A DNA stretch of 14,283 bases. It comes from Flavobacteriaceae bacterium (lineage in GTDB: Bacteria; Bacteroidota; Bacteroidia; Flavobacteriales; Flavobacteriaceae). Below are positions 13,772 through 14,283 of the stretch, one piece after another. The notes under the pieces are model-generated. The model was not told the DNA's origin, searched no databases, and saw only the letters and a program-made list of their open reading frames with translations. The stretch lies in the NCBI GenBank assembly GCA_002713705.1, contig PAUJ01000021.1:14876-29158 (forward strand), read 5' to 3'. Positions within the stretch are counted from its first letter, which is position 1, and every line of letters begins with the position of its first letter. The position numbers were made by a program, and so were the translations under genes.

Positions 13772-14283
13772 ATGAATAAGAGTGACACTAAAATTTTATT
13801 GGTAGATGATGAACCAGATATTTTGGAAATCGTTGGGTATAATCTTTCTTCTGAAGGATATCAAGTTTTTACAGCAAAAAACGGTAAAATTGCCATCACT
13901 GAAGCCAAAAAACATCTTCCACATCTAATTATTTTAGATGTTATGATGCCTATAATGGATGGTGTTGAGGCTTGTGAAAAATTACGTGCTATACCACAAC
14001 TTTCAGAAACGGTAATTACTTTTTTAACAGCTAGAGGGGAAGACTATTCTCAGGTTGCTGGATTTGAAGCAGGAGCAGATGACTATATTACAAAGCCTAT
14101 AAAACCAAAGTTATTGGTTAGTAAGGTAAAAGCGTTATTAAGAAGGTTTAAAGAAACCATAAACGAAAGTTCAGAAATTACAATTGGTAATTTGACTATC
14201 AATCGGGAAGAATATAAAATTATTAAAGGAGAAACAGTTATTAATTTGCCTCGAAAAGAATTTGAATTATTATCACTTTTGGC
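13772..14283 (+). CDS. OmpR/PhoB-type response regulator (3' end outside window)
   Basis: This is the first 170 codons of a two-component response regulator. The receiver domain (about 6-125) has the acidic pair Asp-12/Asp-13, phosphoacceptor Asp-56 in LIILDVMMP (52-60), switch Thr-86 in FLTARGED (84-91) and Lys-108 in DDYITKPIKP (103-112). All are intact. A linker (ALLRRFKETI) leads to the start of a winged-helix DNA-binding domain (about 136 onward: ITIGNLTINREEYKII and LPRKEFELLSLL), so it is a DNA-binding regulator of the PhoB class. The gene runs off the window; a histidine kinase would be expected close by, but none is seen here. AAAAGGA at 13757-13763 lies 8 bases before ATG 13772 and supports this start over two upstream ATGs in other frames. 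Confidence 0.93.
   Translation, partial: MNKSDTKILLVDDEPDILEIVGYNLSSEGYQVFTAKNGKIAITEAKKHLPHLIILDVMMPIMDGVEACEKLRAIPQLSETVITFLTARGEDYSQVAGFEAGADDYITKPIKPKLLVSKVKALLRRFKETINESSEITIGNLTINREEYKIIKGETVINLPRKEFELLSLL

Noticed and set aside
1..14283. A defence system, mobile element, CRISPR array or novel gene cluster
   Set aside because: Nearly every gene is a recognisable conserved chromosomal family, with no transposase, integrase, repeat array, RNA gene or shift in composition that I could see.

Overview
The window is AT-rich DNA from a member of the Bacteroidota, most likely a marine Flavobacteriaceae. The evidence is a secreted protein with a C-terminal type IX secretion (type A) sorting domain, the flavobacterial families DUF4271 and DUF4296, A-rich leaders with few Shine-Dalgarno sequences, and several TAnnTTTG promoter boxes of the Bacteroidetes primary sigma factor. 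All gene identities come from reading the translations; no database search was possible.

Layout, left to right. (1) 1-771: the terminator of a gene outside the window, then a YugP-type membrane zinc peptidase (+). (2) 772-1446: no intact gene; the minus strand holds a decayed lipoprotein gene with five in-frame stops. (3) 1447-5028: a Lys9-like saccharopine dehydrogenase family protein (-), a divergent DUF423 membrane protein (+) and ATP-dependent PEP carboxykinase pckA (+), closed by a strong bidirectional terminator. (4) 5029-6445: the minus-strand pair DUF4271 membrane protein and uroporphyrinogen-III synthase (hemD). (5) 6562-9100: a tightly coupled plus-strand operon of a DPM1-like polyprenol-phosphate mannosyltransferase, dihydroorotase and a DUF4296 lipoprotein, joined by two TAATG stop/start overlaps. 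(6) 9128-11514: an NAD-dependent epimerase (-), divergent from tyrosyl-tRNA synthetase tyrS (+). (7) 11638-13621: a LuxE-like acyl-protein synthetase (-) and a T9SS-exported protein (-), separated by a clear minus-strand terminator. (8) 13772 to the end: the first 170 codons of an OmpR/PhoB-type response regulator (+), cut by the window edge.

Most of this is chromosomal housekeeping: gluconeogenesis (pckA), haem (hemD), pyrimidines (pyrC-type dihydroorotase), translation (tyrS), amino-acid metabolism (Lys9-like) and envelope functions (zinc peptidase, mannosyltransferase, lipoprotein, T9SS cargo). I saw no insertion sequence, CRISPR array, tRNA, rRNA, phage gene or defence cassette, and no new multigene system. 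The points most worth a second look are the lipoprotein pseudogene, four D-S-[I/L] O-glycosylation-type motifs in the lipoprotein encoded next to the mannosyltransferase, the Gln in the usual metal-histidine position of dihydroorotase, and the palindromes between the T9SS cargo gene and the response regulator.
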